From Sphingobium jiangsuense (lineage in GTDB: Bacteria; Pseudomonadota; Alphaproteobacteria; Sphingomonadales; Sphingomonadaceae): DNA of 64,000 bases. Each line of letters starts with the position of its first letter. Positions within the stretch are counted from its first letter, which is position 1. Made by a program: the position numbers and the translations under genes. Where the stretch lies: contig NZ_JACIDT010000002.1 of NCBI RefSeq assembly GCF_014196495.1, forward strand, positions 62,001-126,000, read 5' to 3'. This document shows, one piece after another, positions 17,141 to 26,770 of the stretch. The notes beneath the pieces were generated by a model that was given only the letters and a program-made list of their open reading frames with translations, was not told where the DNA came from and did no database searches.

Positions 17141-18505
17141 ATGACTGAAGGCGGATCGGCGGCGGCGGGCGGCGGCGAGCGGACTTCGCTGTTGCACAAG
17201 ATCATGTGGACGGCGGGCGCCTTCGGCGCTTCCTTCCTGTTGAAGATCGCGTCCACCGTCCTGCTGGCGCGGCTGCTGGCGCCGGAAATCTTCGGCGTCA
17301 TGGTGGTGGTGCAGAGCATCCGCATCGGTATGGAATTGCTGACCGATGTCGGCATCGAGCAGAATATCGTCAATCACCGCCACGGCCTGACGCCGCGCTT
17401 CTTCAACACCGCCTGGACGATGCAGATCGTGCGCGGGCTGTTGCTGTCGCTGCTGTTCGCGGCCCTCTCACCCTGGCTCAGCGCCGTTTACCGGCTCGAT
17501 CCCACGATCTTCCTCGTCGTCAGTTGCGCGCCGCTGCTCAATTCACTGGCCTCGACATCGATCTTCGTGCTGGTCAAGACCCTGGAGGTGCGCCGCCGCA
17601 ACCTGTTCGAATTGCAGGCGGAGGTCATCAATTTCCTGCTCTGCGTCGGGCTGGCGCTGCTGATGCCGACGGTCTGGGCGCTGATCTGGGGCATGCTGCT
17701 GTCGATCGCCGCCCGCTCCGCGCTGAGCTATCGCCTGCCGCACCCGGCGCACCGCCTGCTGCTGGACCGGCAGCATGTGCGCGAGATTCTCGGCTTCGGC
17801 AAATGGATCATGGCGTCCTCGCTGCTCAACTACGCGTCGACCTATATCGACCGCCTGTTCATCGGCCGGATGGCTCCGATGCAGGCGCTGGGGCTTTACG
17901 GCATCGCGCGCAACATCTCCGACCTGCCGGGCAGCCTCGCCGGGCGGCTGGGCTATCGCGTGTTCTTTCCGCTGATCGCCCGGCTGAAGGCGAGCCGCGA
18001 CGAAGCCGCGCTGCGGGAATTCGCCCGTGTCCGCCTGCTGATCGTGGCGGTGGCGGCCGGCGGGATCGGCGCCGTCGCATCCGGGGCCGACATCGCGATC
18101 GATATCCTCTATGACGACCGCTATCGCGCCGCCGGGCCGATCCTCTTCCTGCTGCTCCTCTCCGCATGGTGCACGGTGCTGGCGCAGCTCAACGAGGTCG
18201 CGTTGCTGGGGCTGGGCAAGGCCAGCACCATCAGCTACGCCAATGGCGTGCGCATCGCACTGCTGTGCCTCTTCATGCCGCCGGGTTTCCACCATTACGG
18301 CCTTGCCGGCGCGACCGCCGCGCTGGTGGCGAGCGAGGCGGGGCGCTTCCTCCACATGAGCCTTGCGAGCCTGCGCCAGCGCGCGCTCGGCATCGCCTTC
18401 GGGCGGCAGGATACGGGCGGGACGCTGCTGTTCCTGATCGTCGTCGGCGCGCTGACGGCCGCGCGCCACAGGCTGGGGCTGGGCGTTCCATGGGCCGGGT
18501 TGTGA
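17141..18505 (+). CDS. Oligosaccharide flippase, PST/MOP family (Wzx-like), copy 2
   Basis: 454-residue membrane protein with about 13 helices. It begins LLHKIMWTAGAFGASFLLKI, then STVLLARLLAPEIFGVMVVV, the classical PST first helices with the conserved LAP-E-FG signature, and continues with a central GFGKWIMASSLLNYASTYID, matching the Polysacc_synt_3/WzxC-like branch. It could translocate the same or a different lipid-linked repeat than the flippase at 11038. It is divergent from the acyltransferase across a 208-base gap that holds a small CCTCTT-GGCG-AAGAGG hairpin (17052-17067). It is the last gene of the cluster before thyA. Confidence 0.85.
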   Translation: MTEGGSAAAGGGERTSLLHKIMWTAGAFGASFLLKIASTVLLARLLAPEIFGVMVVVQSIRIGMELLTDVGIEQNIVNHRHGLTPRFFNTAWTMQIVRGLLLSLLFAALSPWLSAVYRLDPTIFLVVSCAPLLNSLASTSIFVLVKTLEVRRRNLFELQAEVINFLLCVGLALLMPTVWALIWGMLLSIAARSALSYRLPHPAHRLLLDRQHVREILGFGKWIMASSLLNYASTYIDRLFIGRMAPMQALGLYGIARNISDLPGSLAGRLGYRVFFPLIARLKASRDEAALREFARVRLLIVAVAAGGIGAVASGADIAIDILYDDRYRAAGPILFLLLLSAWCTVLAQLNEVALLGLGKASTISYANGVRIALLCLFMPPGFHHYGLAGATAALVASEAGRFLHMSLASLRQRALGIAFGRQDTGGTLLFLIVVGALTAARHRLGLGVPWAGL

Positions 18506-18554
18506 CAGGGCGGTTGACGCTCCCCGCGCAAACGGCGCATGGGGAAGGGCATCG

Positions 18555-19508
18555 GTGAGCGGGGAAAGGAACGACGTGGCGGGTCCAGCACATTATGAGC
18601 AGCAATATCTCGACCTGATGCGCCAAATCCGGGACACGGGCGACGAGCGCGTGGACCGGACGGGCGTGGGCACCCGGTCGGTGTTCGGCGCGCAGATGCG
18701 CTTTTCCCTGCGCGACGATGCGGTGCCGCTGCTGACGACCAAGCGCGTCTATTGGAAGGTCGCCGTGCGGGAAATGCTCTGGTTCCTCACCGGGAACACC
18801 AATATCCGCCCGCTGGTGGAGCAGGGCGTGCACATCTGGACCGACTGGCCGCTCGACAAATATCGCCGCGCAACGGGGGAAGAGATCGAGCGCGACGCGT
18901 TCGAGGCGCGAATCGTCGCCGACCCCGCCTTTGCCGAGCAATGGGGCGATCTGGGGCCGGTCTATGGCGCGCAATGGGTGAACTGGCCGCGCTATGAGGC
19001 GGCGGGCGACGGCCTTTATCGCCGGGCCGAGCAGGGGCATAACCAGATCGCCGATCTGGTCGAGGCGATCCGCGCCAACCCCGGATCGCGCCGCCTGCTG
19101 TTCACCGGCTGGAACGTCGCGGAGATCGCCGGGATGGCGCTGCCGCCCTGCCACATGACCTATCAGTTCCACGTGTCGGGCGGGCGGCTGTCCGGCCTCT
19201 TGTTCCAGCGCAGCGCCGATCTGGTGCTGGGGGTGCCGTTCAACATCTTCGGCCTGGCGCTGATTACCCGGATGCTGGCGCAGCAATGCGATCTGGAGCC
19301 GGGCGAGATCGTCTGGCAGGGCGGGGACGTGCACCTCTATCTCAACCATGCCGCGCTGGTGGACGAGCAATTGTCCCGCACGCCCGGCGGCGCGCCGAAG
19401 CTGCGCATCAACCGGCGGCCGGACAGCATCTTCGACTATCGGATCGAGGATTTCGAGGTGACGGATTATGCGCCGCAGGCCCATATCGCGGCGCCGGTCG
19501 CCGTGTAG
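18555..19508 (+). CDS. thyA: Thymidylate synthase
   Basis: Converts dUMP to dTMP with methylenetetrahydrofolate; cytoplasmic homodimer. It carries the catalytic Cys in ALPPCHMTYQF (about residue 199), RVDRTGVGTRSVFG near the N-terminus, FQRSADLVLGVPFN and DVHLYLNH, the conserved folate- and dUMP-binding stretches. At 317 residues it is the long form: the segment around DKYRRATGEEIERD to LGPVYG is an insertion of about 50 residues relative to the 264-residue E. coli enzyme. Two GTG starts are possible, 18555 and 18576; the second has GGAAAGGA at 6 bases. It starts 50 bases after the flippase and is probably transcribed apart from the sugar genes. Confidence 0.96.
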   Translation: MSGERNDVAGPAHYEQQYLDLMRQIRDTGDERVDRTGVGTRSVFGAQMRFSLRDDAVPLLTTKRVYWKVAVREMLWFLTGNTNIRPLVEQGVHIWTDWPLDKYRRATGEEIERDAFEARIVADPAFAEQWGDLGPVYGAQWVNWPRYEAAGDGLYRRAEQGHNQIADLVEAIRANPGSRRLLFTGWNVAEIAGMALPPCHMTYQFHVSGGRLSGLLFQRSADLVLGVPFNIFGLALITRMLAQQCDLEPGEIVWQGGDVHLYLNHAALVDEQLSRTPGGAPKLRINRRPDSIFDYRIEDFEVTDYAPQAHIAAPVAV

Positions 19509-19517
19509 GAGGCCGCA

Positions 19518-19543
19518 GGGCCGCGCGACGGCAGGCGCGGCCC
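19518..19543. terminator. Perfect hairpin after thyA, possible terminator
   Basis: Nine-base arms GGGCCGCGC (19518-19526) and GCGCGGCCC (19535-19543) around GACGGCAG, ten bases after the thyA stop. No T-run follows, so it may be a Rho-assisted or weak terminator. The stretch 19544-19673 holds nothing else I can support. Confidence 0.45.
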
Positions 19544-19673
19544 CCGATTGCGGCGAAGGGGATCGCTGCGAGAATGGGGAGCAGGCGCCCGTACGCTTCG
19601 GGGCGGCGCGTCGTTCATGATGGAAATGAGGAAGGCGGGTGCGCCATTTTCCTGCTGTATCGATCAGGGAAAA

Positions 19674-19750
<77 letters not shown>

Positions 19751-19886
19751 GTTCGGTGTGGAGGGGCATCTATGGGAGGGGCGGTTGGCTGTCAACACCC
19801 CTCATGGCATTTTCTGTCCGCCGCACCGCATTTCTTCGTCTCATGCCCGCACGGGCACCGGTGAACGCCCGAAAATCCACGCTTTC

Positions 19887-20255
19887 CTATAGCATATGAT
19901 TGGCGCGGAAGCTGAAATAAAGATTCCGGCTTAGGATGATATGATCGATCAGCCGTTGCCGCTGCCGGCGCAGATGGGCGCAGAGCAGGCGGGTGGCGGC
20001 GACATCGTGCTCGCTGGGGCGTGGGTCGCCCGAAGGATGGGTGTGGATCATCACGATCTGCCGTGCCCGCATCGTCAGGCTGTCGCGCAATATCTGCCTG
20101 ACGGGCAGGATCAGCATATCCGGCGCGCCCTCGATGATCCGGGTGTCGATGATGTGGGAACGATGATCGGCGAACAGGATGGCGGCCATTTCCGGGTCGC
20201 CTTCGCGGCATTGGAAAAGCTCCGCCAGAAAGGCAGAAAGGGTCCGAACGGTCAT
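19887..20255 (-). CDS. Short RadC-like JAB/MPN domain protein
   Basis: 122-residue protein consisting almost only of the RadC-type JAB domain. The metal-binding JAMM motif is visible as HTHPSGDPRPSEHD near residues 70-85 (two His, Ser, Asp) with the partner Glu region upstream. The C-terminal YFSF replaces the usual YYSF of full-length RadC. Full RadC proteins are about 220 residues and have an N-terminal helix-hairpin-helix region, which is missing here. The biochemical role of RadC is unsettled; the link to DNA repair has been questioned. It lies between tRNA-Asp and the DUF2842 gene, on the same strand as the fthC operon. Confidence 0.8.
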   Translation of the reverse strand: MTVRTLSAFLAELFQCREGDPEMAAILFADHRSHIIDTRIIEGAPDMLILPVRQILRDSLTMRARQIVMIHTHPSGDPRPSEHDVAATRLLCAHLRRQRQRLIDHIILSRNLYFSFRANHML

Positions 20256-20367
20256 GCGGACAGGTTTAGAGGAGGGCCGCGGGGCCGCTATTCCCGGCTT
20301 GATCCGATTGCGACGGCTTTCGCCCGCATATTGCTCCGATATGGAGGGAATTGGGGCGCTGCGGTGC

Positions 20368-20589
20368 CTAGATCCGCCAGCGTCCGGTTTCCATCCACAG
20401 CAGCAGCGGTTTCAGCGGTGCGATCCAGACGATGCCGCTCACCACATAAATGGGGATTTGCGCCCAGCCCGGCAGGCCGCCGATCTGGCGGGAGAAGCTG
20501 CCGATGATGAACGCCCACAGCGCGATCAGGCCGAGGATCATGAACATGCCCGCGGGCTTGCGCCAGCTCGGCTTGTGCGGTTCGATCAA
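20368..20589 (-). CDS. DUF2842 small membrane protein
   Basis: 73-residue protein with two hydrophobic helices, matching the alphaproteobacterial DUF2842 family: SWRKPAGMFMIL near the start, GWAQIPIYVVSGIVWIAP in the second helix, and the near-invariant end LLLWMETGRW. The function is unknown. I choose the TTG at 20589 because it overlaps the fthC stop (TTGA, 20589-20586) and the longer form starting at 20661 lies inside fthC. It is probably co-translated with fthC. Confidence 0.82.
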   Translation of the reverse strand: MIEPHKPSWRKPAGMFMILGLIALWAFIIGSFSRQIGGLPGWAQIPIYVVSGIVWIAPLKPLLLWMETGRWRI

Positions 20590-21191
20590 GGCAGATCCTC
20601 CCCCTGCGCGGGCGCGAATATGCTGCGCTCCGTCATTACGCGATGCAGCGGCACGTCCCACGGGTCGGCGGGGACATGGGCGATTTCCTGCGCCGACCAG
20701 CCGAGGCCGATGCGGATCGCCCCTTCATGGCGGGCGAAGGCGCGGTCATAATAGCCGCCGCCCTGGCCCAGCCGCATCAGCCGCGCGTCGAAGGCGACCA
20801 GCGGCGCGAAGATCGCATCGGGCTCGCGCAGCGGGGCCGAGCGGGGCGGGTGGAGCGTGCCGAAGCTGCCCTGCTCCAGCTCGTCGCCGGGCGCCCATTG
20901 GCGGAATTCCATGGTGCCCATCCGGTCGACCACATGGGGCAGGCACAGCGTCTTGCCCTCGGTCAGCAAGGCTTTGGCGAGACGCAGCGCGGGGGCTTCG
21001 TCCCCGACCGGGCAATAAAGGGCGACGGTCGCGCAATCGGCGATCAGCGCGCGAATCGGACTGGGCAGCGCATGAAAGGCGAGGCGGTGCGCCATCGGAT
21101 CGAGCGCGGCGACGAACGCCCTGCGCGCCGCCCGCGCCGCCTGCCGCGCGGCATCCTTGTCCGCCATGTCGGAACCGGCTGTATCAGACAT
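20586..21191 (-). CDS. fthC: 5-formyltetrahydrofolate cyclo-ligase
   Basis: ATP-dependent conversion of 5-formyl-THF to 5,10-methenyl-THF (YgfA/MTHFS family), 201 residues. It has the basic N-terminal helix with RQAARAARRAF, VALYCPVGDEAPAL, and the family signature LGQGGGYYDRAFA near residue 150. The ATG at 21191 has AGGAAG 7-8 bases upstream; a longer in-frame start at 21275 lies in the 6S region and is not supported. As in many proteobacteria it follows zapA and the 6S RNA gene, an order preserved from gammaproteobacteria. It overlaps DUF2842. Confidence 0.92.
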   Translation of the reverse strand: MSDTAGSDMADKDAARQAARAARRAFVAALDPMAHRLAFHALPSPIRALIADCATVALYCPVGDEAPALRLAKALLTEGKTLCLPHVVDRMGTMEFRQWAPGDELEQGSFGTLHPPRSAPLREPDAIFAPLVAFDARLMRLGQGGGYYDRAFARHEGAIRIGLGWSAQEIAHVPADPWDVPLHRVMTERSIFAPAQGEDLP

Positions 21192-21349
21192 GGTGAAAAC
21201 TTCCTGTCTTGTCGGACCAAGGGAGACGCGCCCTTTTGATTTCAGATGGAGCCGAGAAGGGTGATTTTCGAGCATCGGAGCGCAGCGGGCTTATGGCCCG
21301 TGAGCGCCGAAGCGCAGAAAGGCGCCTTTCGCAGGCCCATATGAAACCA

Positions 21350-21526
21350 AAAGGGCGGGTGGCGGGACCGCCGTGGTCGTTTGCTGGAATATCCTCTGAC
21401 GCCTCAACGTCAGGTGGGAACCATGTGCATCGGGCCAGGGCCCGGACAGGGACAGTCCCCTTGGATGTCTTTATCGCCTCAGGGATGTTCGCTAAAGCTC
21501 GTGCCGGGCAGTACCCGCCGTCCTCC
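21350..21526 (-). ncRNA. ssrS: 6S RNA
   Basis: The gene gap between zapA and fthC, the classical ssrS position, contains a sequence that fits 6S RNA. It reads as a long rod on the minus strand. Closing arms are GGCGGGT (21519-21513) and ACCCGCC (21360-21354). A central bubble region contains CGAACATCCCTGAGGCGATA and, on the 3' side, the short hairpin CCTGACGTTGAGGCGTCAG followed by AGGATATTCC, a pattern I recognise from alphaproteobacterial 6S. It would bind the sigma-70 holoenzyme and mimic open promoter DNA in stationary phase. The ends are estimates. Positions 21192-21349 hold no other feature I can name. Confidence 0.85.
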
Positions 21527-21528
21527 AT

Positions 21529-21879
21529 CTAGGATGCCCCGTCGCTTTCCGCAAGCTTCTCCGCGAGCTTTTCGATTCGGGCGGCGAGGGCGTTGAGGCG
21601 TCCCGCCATCATCTCCTCGGCGGCGCTGTCGTCGATCGGCGGCAGGTTGAGCGAGGACTGGCCCTTGTTCCGCTCCAGTCGCAGGTCGTGCACCTCGTCG
21701 GCCAGCAGCACGGCGGCGAACAGCAATTGCCGCACCTCGGTCAGGCCGGGCGAGGATTTGCGCGCCGTCATCGTCTTGGCGTCGATCATCTCCGCCAGCC
21801 GGAGGAGGTGGCTTTCCTCCCCGTCGCGGCAGTTGACGTCATATTGACGGCCGCCGATGGTCAGCGTCACCTCAGCCAT
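21529..21879 (-). CDS. zapA: Cell division protein ZapA
   Basis: 116-residue ZapA, which cross-links FtsZ filaments at the division septum. The N-terminal domain VTLTIGGRQYDVNCRDGEE is diagnostic, followed by LRLAEMID and a C-terminal coiled coil (residues 75-112, heptads with LNALAARIEKLAEKLAE). The ATG at 21879 is 7 bases from GGGAG; the ATG at 21885 is too close to it. The N-terminus overlaps the 3' end of the coiled-coil gene by 8 bases, so the two are coupled. It is followed by 6S RNA and fthC. Confidence 0.92.
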   Translation of the reverse strand: MAEVTLTIGGRQYDVNCRDGEESHLLRLAEMIDAKTMTARKSSPGLTEVRQLLFAAVLLADEVHDLRLERNKGQSSLNLPPIDDSAAEEMMAGRLNALAARIEKLAEKLAESDGAS

Positions 21880-22060
21880 CGCCATTCTCCCGCAGCGCGG
21901 ACATCAACTCGTCTATCTCCGTCATCGCTTCGGTGATGAGGGCGTCGCGCCGGTCGGCATTCCGCCGCGCGCGGCTTCTGGCTTCCTGGAATGCGGCTTC
22001 GGCGCGGCTGATTGCCTGATCGAGGCGGTTGATCGCTTGCAGCAGGGCGGGACTGGGCAT
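21872..22060 (-). CDS. Small coiled-coil protein upstream of zapA
   Basis: 62-residue acidic, helical protein with heptad-like spacing (LLQAINRLDQAISRAEAAFQ and ALITEAMTEIDELMSAL). I see no enzyme motif. The ATG at 22060 gives a clean N-terminus MPSPALLQAINRL; longer in-frame starts extend into a sequence rich in Cys and Pro. It overlaps zapA by 8 bases, so a role in septum assembly is plausible but only inferred. Comparable short genes precede zapA in related bacteria, as far as I recall. Confidence 0.7.
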   Translation of the reverse strand: MPSPALLQAINRLDQAISRAEAAFQEARSRARRNADRRDALITEAMTEIDELMSALRENGDG

Positions 22061-22250
22061 GGAAGGACCATAGCAAGGGAGCGGCGGCCCGCACAAGCTT
22101 TGCCGCACGAAGCGCGCGAGTTGCAGATTCGTGGTTGCCGCGGTTGACGATTCGGCCCCGCCGCGACAAAGGAACCCCAAGCCATCGACTCGCGCACTTC
22201 GCGCCGCGCGGAGTCATTCCTGACCAGTCCAAGAGTGAGAGCCTTTTCCG

Positions 22251-24215
22251 ATGACCGTTCCCGAGCAGAAGCTGGCCAATGCGATCCGGGCATTGGCGAT
22301 GGATGCGGTCCAGGCCGCGAACAGCGGTCATCCCGGCATGCCGATGGGCATGGCCGACGTCGCGACGGTGCTGTTCCGCGACTATCTGAAATATGACGCC
22401 GCCGATCCGCGCTGGGCCGACCGCGACCGCTTCGTGCTGTCGGCGGGCCATGGCTCGATGCTGATCTATGCGCTGCTCCACCTCACCGGCTATGCCCGGC
22501 CGACGATCGAGGACATCCGCAATTTCCGCCAGCTGCACAGCCCCTGCGCCGGCCACCCGGAAAATTTCGAGTTGCCGGGCGTCGAATGCACGACCGGTCC
22601 CTTGGGGCAGGGCTTCGCGATGGCGGTCGGCATGGCGATGGCCGAGCGGCATCTGAACGCCGTCTATGGCGACGATCTGGTCGACCACCGCACCTGGGTG
22701 ATCGCGGGCGACGGCTGCCTGATGGAAGGCATCAACCATGAGGCGGTGGGCCTTGCGGCCACACTGGGCCTCGGTCGCCTCAATGTCCTCTGGGACAACA
22801 ACAACATCACCATCGACGGCGACGTGTCGCTGTCGTCGAGCGAGGACGTGCCGGGCCGCTATCGCGCGTCGGGCTGGCATGTGACGGAATGCGACGGCCA
22901 TGATTTCGCGGATATCCGCCGCGCGCTGGCCGAGGCCGCCGCCGATCCGCGCCCGTCGCTCGTTTCCTGCCGGACGATCATCGGCAAGGGCGCGCCCAAC
23001 AAGCAGGGCAGCCACAATGTCCACGGCTCGCCGCTGGGCGCGGAGGAAATCGCCGCCGCCCGCGCCGAACTGGGCTGGAGCGATGCGCCGTTCGAAATCC
23101 CCGCCGATATCAAGGCGGAATGGGAGCAGGCGGGTCGTCGCGGCGCTGCCGCCAAGGCCGAATGGGAAGCGCGCCTCGCGGCTTCCCCCCGCAAGGCGGA
23201 GTTCGAGGCGCAGATGGCGGGCAAGCTCGACGCCGCGACGCCGACCAGGGCGTTCATCGACGGCCTGATCGCCGCCCCGCAGAAGGTCGCGACCCGCAAG
23301 GCGAGCGAAATGGCGCTCGGCCCGCTCACCGAGACGATCCCGGCGATGATCGGCGGCTCGGCCGACCTCACCGGCTCCAACAACACCAAGACCAAGGCGA
23401 CCGCGCCCTTCACCAAGGACGATTATTCCGGCCGCTACGTCTATTACGGCATCCGCGAATTCGGCATGGCCGCCGCGATGAACGGCATGGCGCTGCATGG
23501 CGGCGTGGTGCCCTATGGCGGCACCTTCCTGGTGTTCAGCGACTATTGCCGCAACGCGATCCGCATGTCGGCGTTGCAGCGCCAGCGCGTCGTCTATGTG
23601 CTGACCCATGACAGCATCGGCCTCGGCGAGGACGGCCCGACCCATCAGCCGGTCGAGCAGGTGATGACGCTGCGCATGATCCCCAATCTGGAACTGTTCC
23701 GCCCCTGCGACGTGGTGGAAACCGCCGAATGCTGGCAGTTGGCGCTGGAAAATGAGGACAAGCCCTCGATCCTCGCGCTGACCCGGCAGAACCTGCCGCA
23801 GCTGCGCACCGAAGCGTCGGAAAATCGCAGCGCGCGGGGCGCCTATCGCTTGCGCGGGGCGAAGGCCGCCCGCAAGGTGGTGCTGGTCGCCACCGGCTCC
23901 GAGGTCGAGATCGCGGTCGCGGTCGCGGATCGGCTGGAGGCCGAGGGCATCGGCGCCGATGTCGTCTCGATGCCGAGCATGTCGCGCTTCCTCGCGCAGG
24001 GCGCCGCCTGGCGCGCCGACCTGCTGCCCGGCGACGCGCTGACCGTGTCGATCGAGGCGGGCACGACCTTCGGCTGGGAAACGATCACCGGCGGCAAGGG
24101 GCTGCGCTTCGGCATCGACAGCTTCGGCGCGTCGGCGCCGATCGACGCCCTTTATGACCATTTCGGCCTGACCGCCGAGAAGATTGCTCCGCAAGTCCTT
24201 GCGGCGCTGAAATAA
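22251..24215 (+). CDS. tkt: Transketolase
   Basis: 654-residue thiamine-diphosphate enzyme that moves two-carbon units in the pentose phosphate pathway. The PP domain has [16 protein letters not shown] at the N-terminus and the ThDP motif [20 protein letters not shown] through DNNNIT at residues 155-190. The Pyr domain has [13 protein letters not shown] and the catalytic His region [18 protein letters not shown]. Length and motifs match bacterial Tkt. It opens the tkt-gap-pgk-fda run. The 190-base upstream gap is shared with the divergent zapA operon and probably holds both promoters; a TTGACG at 22144 is a weak -35 candidate. Confidence 0.97.
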   Translation: MTVPEQKLANAIRALAMDAVQAANSGHPGMPMGMADVATVLFRDYLKYDAADPRWADRDRFVLSAGHGSMLIYALLHLTGYARPTIEDIRNFRQLHSPCAGHPENFELPGVECTTGPLGQGFAMAVGMAMAERHLNAVYGDDLVDHRTWVIAGDGCLMEGINHEAVGLAATLGLGRLNVLWDNNNITIDGDVSLSSSEDVPGRYRASGWHVTECDGHDFADIRRALAEAAADPRPSLVSCRTIIGKGAPNKQGSHNVHGSPLGAEEIAAARAELGWSDAPFEIPADIKAEWEQAGRRGAAAKAEWEARLAASPRKAEFEAQMAGKLDAATPTRAFIDGLIAAPQKVATRKASEMALGPLTETIPAMIGGSADLTGSNNTKTKATAPFTKDDYSGRYVYYGIREFGMAAAMNGMALHGGVVPYGGTFLVFSDYCRNAIRMSALQRQRVVYVLTHDSIGLGEDGPTHQPVEQVMTLRMIPNLELFRPCDVVETAECWQLALENEDKPSILALTRQNLPQLRTEASENRSARGAYRLRGAKAARKVVLVATGSEVEIAVAVADRLEAEGIGADVVSMPSMSRFLAQGAAWRADLLPGDALTVSIEAGTTFGWETITGGKGLRFGIDSFGASAPIDALYDHFGLTAEKIAPQVLAALK

Positions 24216-24231
24216 ACAGGAGGCTAGTGCA

Positions 24232-25242
24232 GTGGCTGTCAAAGTAGCTATTAATGGTTTCGGTCGTATCGGTCGTCTGGTCGCGCGCGCGATCCTGGAG
24301 CGCACCGATCATGATCTGGAACTGGTGGCAATCAACGATCTGGGCGATGCCAAGTCGAATGCGCTGCTGTTCAAGCGCGACAGCGTGCACGGCAATTTCC
24401 CCGGCGAGGTGAGCGTCGATGGCGATGCCCTGGTCGTCGACGGCAAGCGCATCACCGTCACCGCCGAGCGCGACCCGGCCAATCTGCCGCATGCGAAGCT
24501 GGGCGTCGATATCGCGCTGGAATGCACCGGCATCTTCGCGGACAAGGCGAAGGCGAGCGCGCACCTGACCGCCGGCGCGAAGCGCGTCATCGTCTCCGCG
24601 CCCGCGACCGGCGTGGACAAGACCATCGTCTACGGCGTCAATCATGAAACGCTGACCGGCGACGACATCGTGATCTCGAACGCCAGCTGCACCACCAACT
24701 GCCTCGCCCCGCTGGCGAAGGTGCTGCATGAGGCGGTGGGCATCGAGAGCGGCTTCATGACCACGATCCACAGCTACACCAACGACCAGAACACGCTGGA
24801 CCAGCTGCACAAGGATATGCGCCGGGCCCGCGCCGCCGCGCTTTCCATGATCCCGACCACCACCGGCGCCGCCCGTGCGGTGGGTGAGGTGCTGCCGGAG
24901 CTGAAGGGCAAGCTGGACGGCTCGTCGGTGCGCGTGCCGACGCCGAACGTCTCGGTCGTCGACCTGAAGTTCATCGCCAAGCGCGACACCACCATCGAGG
25001 AAGTCAACGGCCTGCTGAAGGCGGCGTCGGAAAGCGGCCCGCTCAAGGGCGTGCTGGGCTATTCGGAAGAGCCGCTGGTGTCGATCGACTATAATGGCGA
25101 TCCGCGCAGCTCCACCGTGGACAGTCTCGAAACGGCGGTCATCGACGGCAAGCTGGTGCGCGTGCTCAGCTGGTACGACAATGAATGGGGCTTTTCCAAC
25201 CGGATGATCGACACCACCGGCGTGGTGGCGAAGTTCCTCTGA
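24232..25242 (+). CDS. gap: Glyceraldehyde-3-phosphate dehydrogenase, type I
   Basis: 336-residue GAPDH. The N-terminus [13 protein letters not shown] is the NAD-binding loop, and the Asp in AINDLGD near residue 36 favours NAD over NADP. The catalytic Cys153 lies in [11 protein letters not shown], and the partner His in HSYTNDQ. The GTG at 24232 has AGGAGG nearby. It starts 17 bases after tkt. It works in both glycolysis and gluconeogenesis, and in the lower half of the Entner-Doudoroff pathway common in these bacteria. Confidence 0.97.
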   Translation: MAVKVAINGFGRIGRLVARAILERTDHDLELVAINDLGDAKSNALLFKRDSVHGNFPGEVSVDGDALVVDGKRITVTAERDPANLPHAKLGVDIALECTGIFADKAKASAHLTAGAKRVIVSAPATGVDKTIVYGVNHETLTGDDIVISNASCTTNCLAPLAKVLHEAVGIESGFMTTIHSYTNDQNTLDQLHKDMRRARAAALSMIPTTTGAARAVGEVLPELKGKLDGSSVRVPTPNVSVVDLKFIAKRDTTIEEVNGLLKAASESGPLKGVLGYSEEPLVSIDYNGDPRSSTVDSLETAVIDGKLVRVLSWYDNEWGFSNRMIDTTGVVAKFL

Positions 25243-25251
25243 TCCGATGCC

Positions 25252-25275
25252 GCCCGCCGATATGGATCGGCGGGC
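25252..25275. promoter_or_regulatory. Hairpin between gap and pgk
   Basis: A perfect ten-base-pair stem, GCCCGCCGAT (25252-25261) and ATCGGCGGGC (25266-25275) with loop ATGG, in the 57-base gap after gap. It is followed by GTCTTCG, without a clear T-run. It may attenuate transcription into pgk or stabilise the upstream mRNA end; the sequence does not say which. Confidence 0.5.
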
Positions 25276-25299
25276 GTCTTCGCATATGAACGGCAGCAG

Positions 25300-26523
25300 A
25301 TGACGCAACAGGGTGATTGCAACGTGAAATCCTTCAAGACGCTTGACGACATGGGCGATATACGCGGCAAGGCCGTGCTGGTGCGCGAGGACCTGAACGT
25401 GCCGATGCAGGATGGCGTGGTGAGCGACGACACCCGCCTGCGCGCCGCGATGCCGACGGTCAACGAACTGTCCGACCGGGGCGCGAAGGTGCTGATCCTC
25501 GCCCATTTCGGCCGCCCCAAGGGGCAGGCGAACCCGGACATGTCGCTGGCGATGGTGACGAAGCCGCTGTCCGATGTGCTGGGCCGCCCGGTCGCCTTCA
25601 TCGCCGATTGCCAGGGCGCCGAGGCCAAGGCCGCCGTCGATGCGCTGCCCGAAGGCGGCATCGCGGTGCTGGAAAATACCCGCTTCCACGCGGGCGAGGA
25701 AAAGAACGATCCGGCGCTGGCCGAAGCGATGGCCGCGCTCGGCGATTTCTATGTCAATGACGCTTTCTCCGCCGCCCACCGCGCCCACGCCTCGACCGAG
25801 GGGCTGGCGCACCGGCTGCCCGCCTTTGCCGGGCGCTCGATGGAAAAGGAACTGGATGCGCTGGAAGCCGCGCTCGGCAAGCCGGTGAAGCCGGTCGCCG
25901 CCGTGGTCGGCGGGGCGAAGGTTTCGACCAAGCTCGACGTGCTCAACAATCTGGTGGCGAAGGTCGATCATCTCATCATCGGCGGCGGCATGGCCAACAC
26001 CTTCCTTGCCGCGCGCGGGGTGGATGTCGGCAAGTCGCTGTGCGAGCATGATCTTGCCGAAACTGCCGAGAAGATCATGGACGCGGCCGATGCCGCCGGA
26101 TGCACCGTGCATCTGCCCTACGACGTGGTGGTGGCGAAGGAATTCGCGGCCAATCCGGCGTCGCTGCGCACCTGCAACGTGCATGAGGTCGCGGCCGACG
26201 AGATGATCCTCGATGTCGGCCCGGCGGCGGTCGAGGCGCTGGCCGATGCGCTCAAGACCTGCCGCACGCTGGTATGGAACGGACCGCTCGGCGCGTTCGA
26301 GATCGCGCCCTTCGATGCGGCGACGGTGGCGCTCGCCCGCACGGCGGCGGCGCTGACCAAGGAAGGCTCGCTGACCTCCGTCGCCGGCGGCGGCGATACG
26401 GTGGCGGCGCTCAACCATGCGGGCGTGGCCGGCGATTTCAGCTTCGTTTCGACGGCGGGCGGCGCTTTCCTCGAATGGATGGAAGGCAAGGAACTGCCGG
26501 GCGTCGCCGCGCTGACCGCCTAG
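25300..26523 (+). CDS. pgk: Phosphoglycerate kinase
   Basis: Transfers phosphate between 1,3-bisphosphoglycerate and ADP; cytoplasmic monomer of 407 residues. N-domain [12 protein letters not shown] is the substrate signature; [12 protein letters not shown] and [13 protein letters not shown] follow. The C-domain has [36 protein letters not shown] and [11 protein letters not shown], the ATP-binding elements. Starts are possible at the ATG (25300) or at a GTG 24 bases later, where CAGGGTGA lies upstream; the latter gives the usual family N-terminus. Third gene of the central-carbon run. Confidence 0.97.
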   Translation: MTQQGDCNVKSFKTLDDMGDIRGKAVLVREDLNVPMQDGVVSDDTRLRAAMPTVNELSDRGAKVLILAHFGRPKGQANPDMSLAMVTKPLSDVLGRPVAFIADCQGAEAKAAVDALPEGGIAVLENTRFHAGEEKNDPALAEAMAALGDFYVNDAFSAAHRAHASTEGLAHRLPAFAGRSMEKELDALEAALGKPVKPVAAVVGGAKVSTKLDVLNNLVAKVDHLIIGGGMANTFLAARGVDVGKSLCEHDLAETAEKIMDAADAAGCTVHLPYDVVVAKEFAANPASLRTCNVHEVAADEMILDVGPAAVEALADALKTCRTLVWNGPLGAFEIAPFDAATVALARTAAALTKEGSLTSVAGGGDTVAALNHAGVAGDFSFVSTAGGAFLEWMEGKELPGVAALTA

Positions 26524-26650
26524 GGGCGATGCGCCGCGCGCGGGCCTCTTCCCGCGCGACCTGTCCCGAAATGGGCCTGTCATCGCGCGCGGGCGGCAGG
26601 TCGACCGTCTTTGTCGCGCCGCAGCATTGAGCGGTGCGGTATCTTGGGCT

Positions 26651-26712
26651 AGAGCGTTTCCAAGTCAGATGGAGCATCTGACGGCTCGGAAAACGCGGAA
26701 AACAAAGAATTC
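26651..26712. repeat. Nested-hairpin repeat, copy A, upstream of fda
   Basis: The sequence starts AGAGCGTTTCC, contains the perfect inverted repeat GTCAGATG-GAG-CATCTGAC (26664-26682), and then GGCTCGGAAAACGCGGAAAACAA, so an outer pair CGTTTtcC/GGAAAACG encloses the inner hairpin. A near-identical copy lies at 27726-27787, on the far side of fda. The rest of the gap 26524-26650 holds only a GCGCGGG/CCCGCGC hairpin near 26536-26560. Confidence 0.85.
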
Positions 26713-26770
26713 CAGGTCATTTGTCGGTTTTTTCGATCAACTCTCCTTTGTGCAGAAAAGGGATATACTC

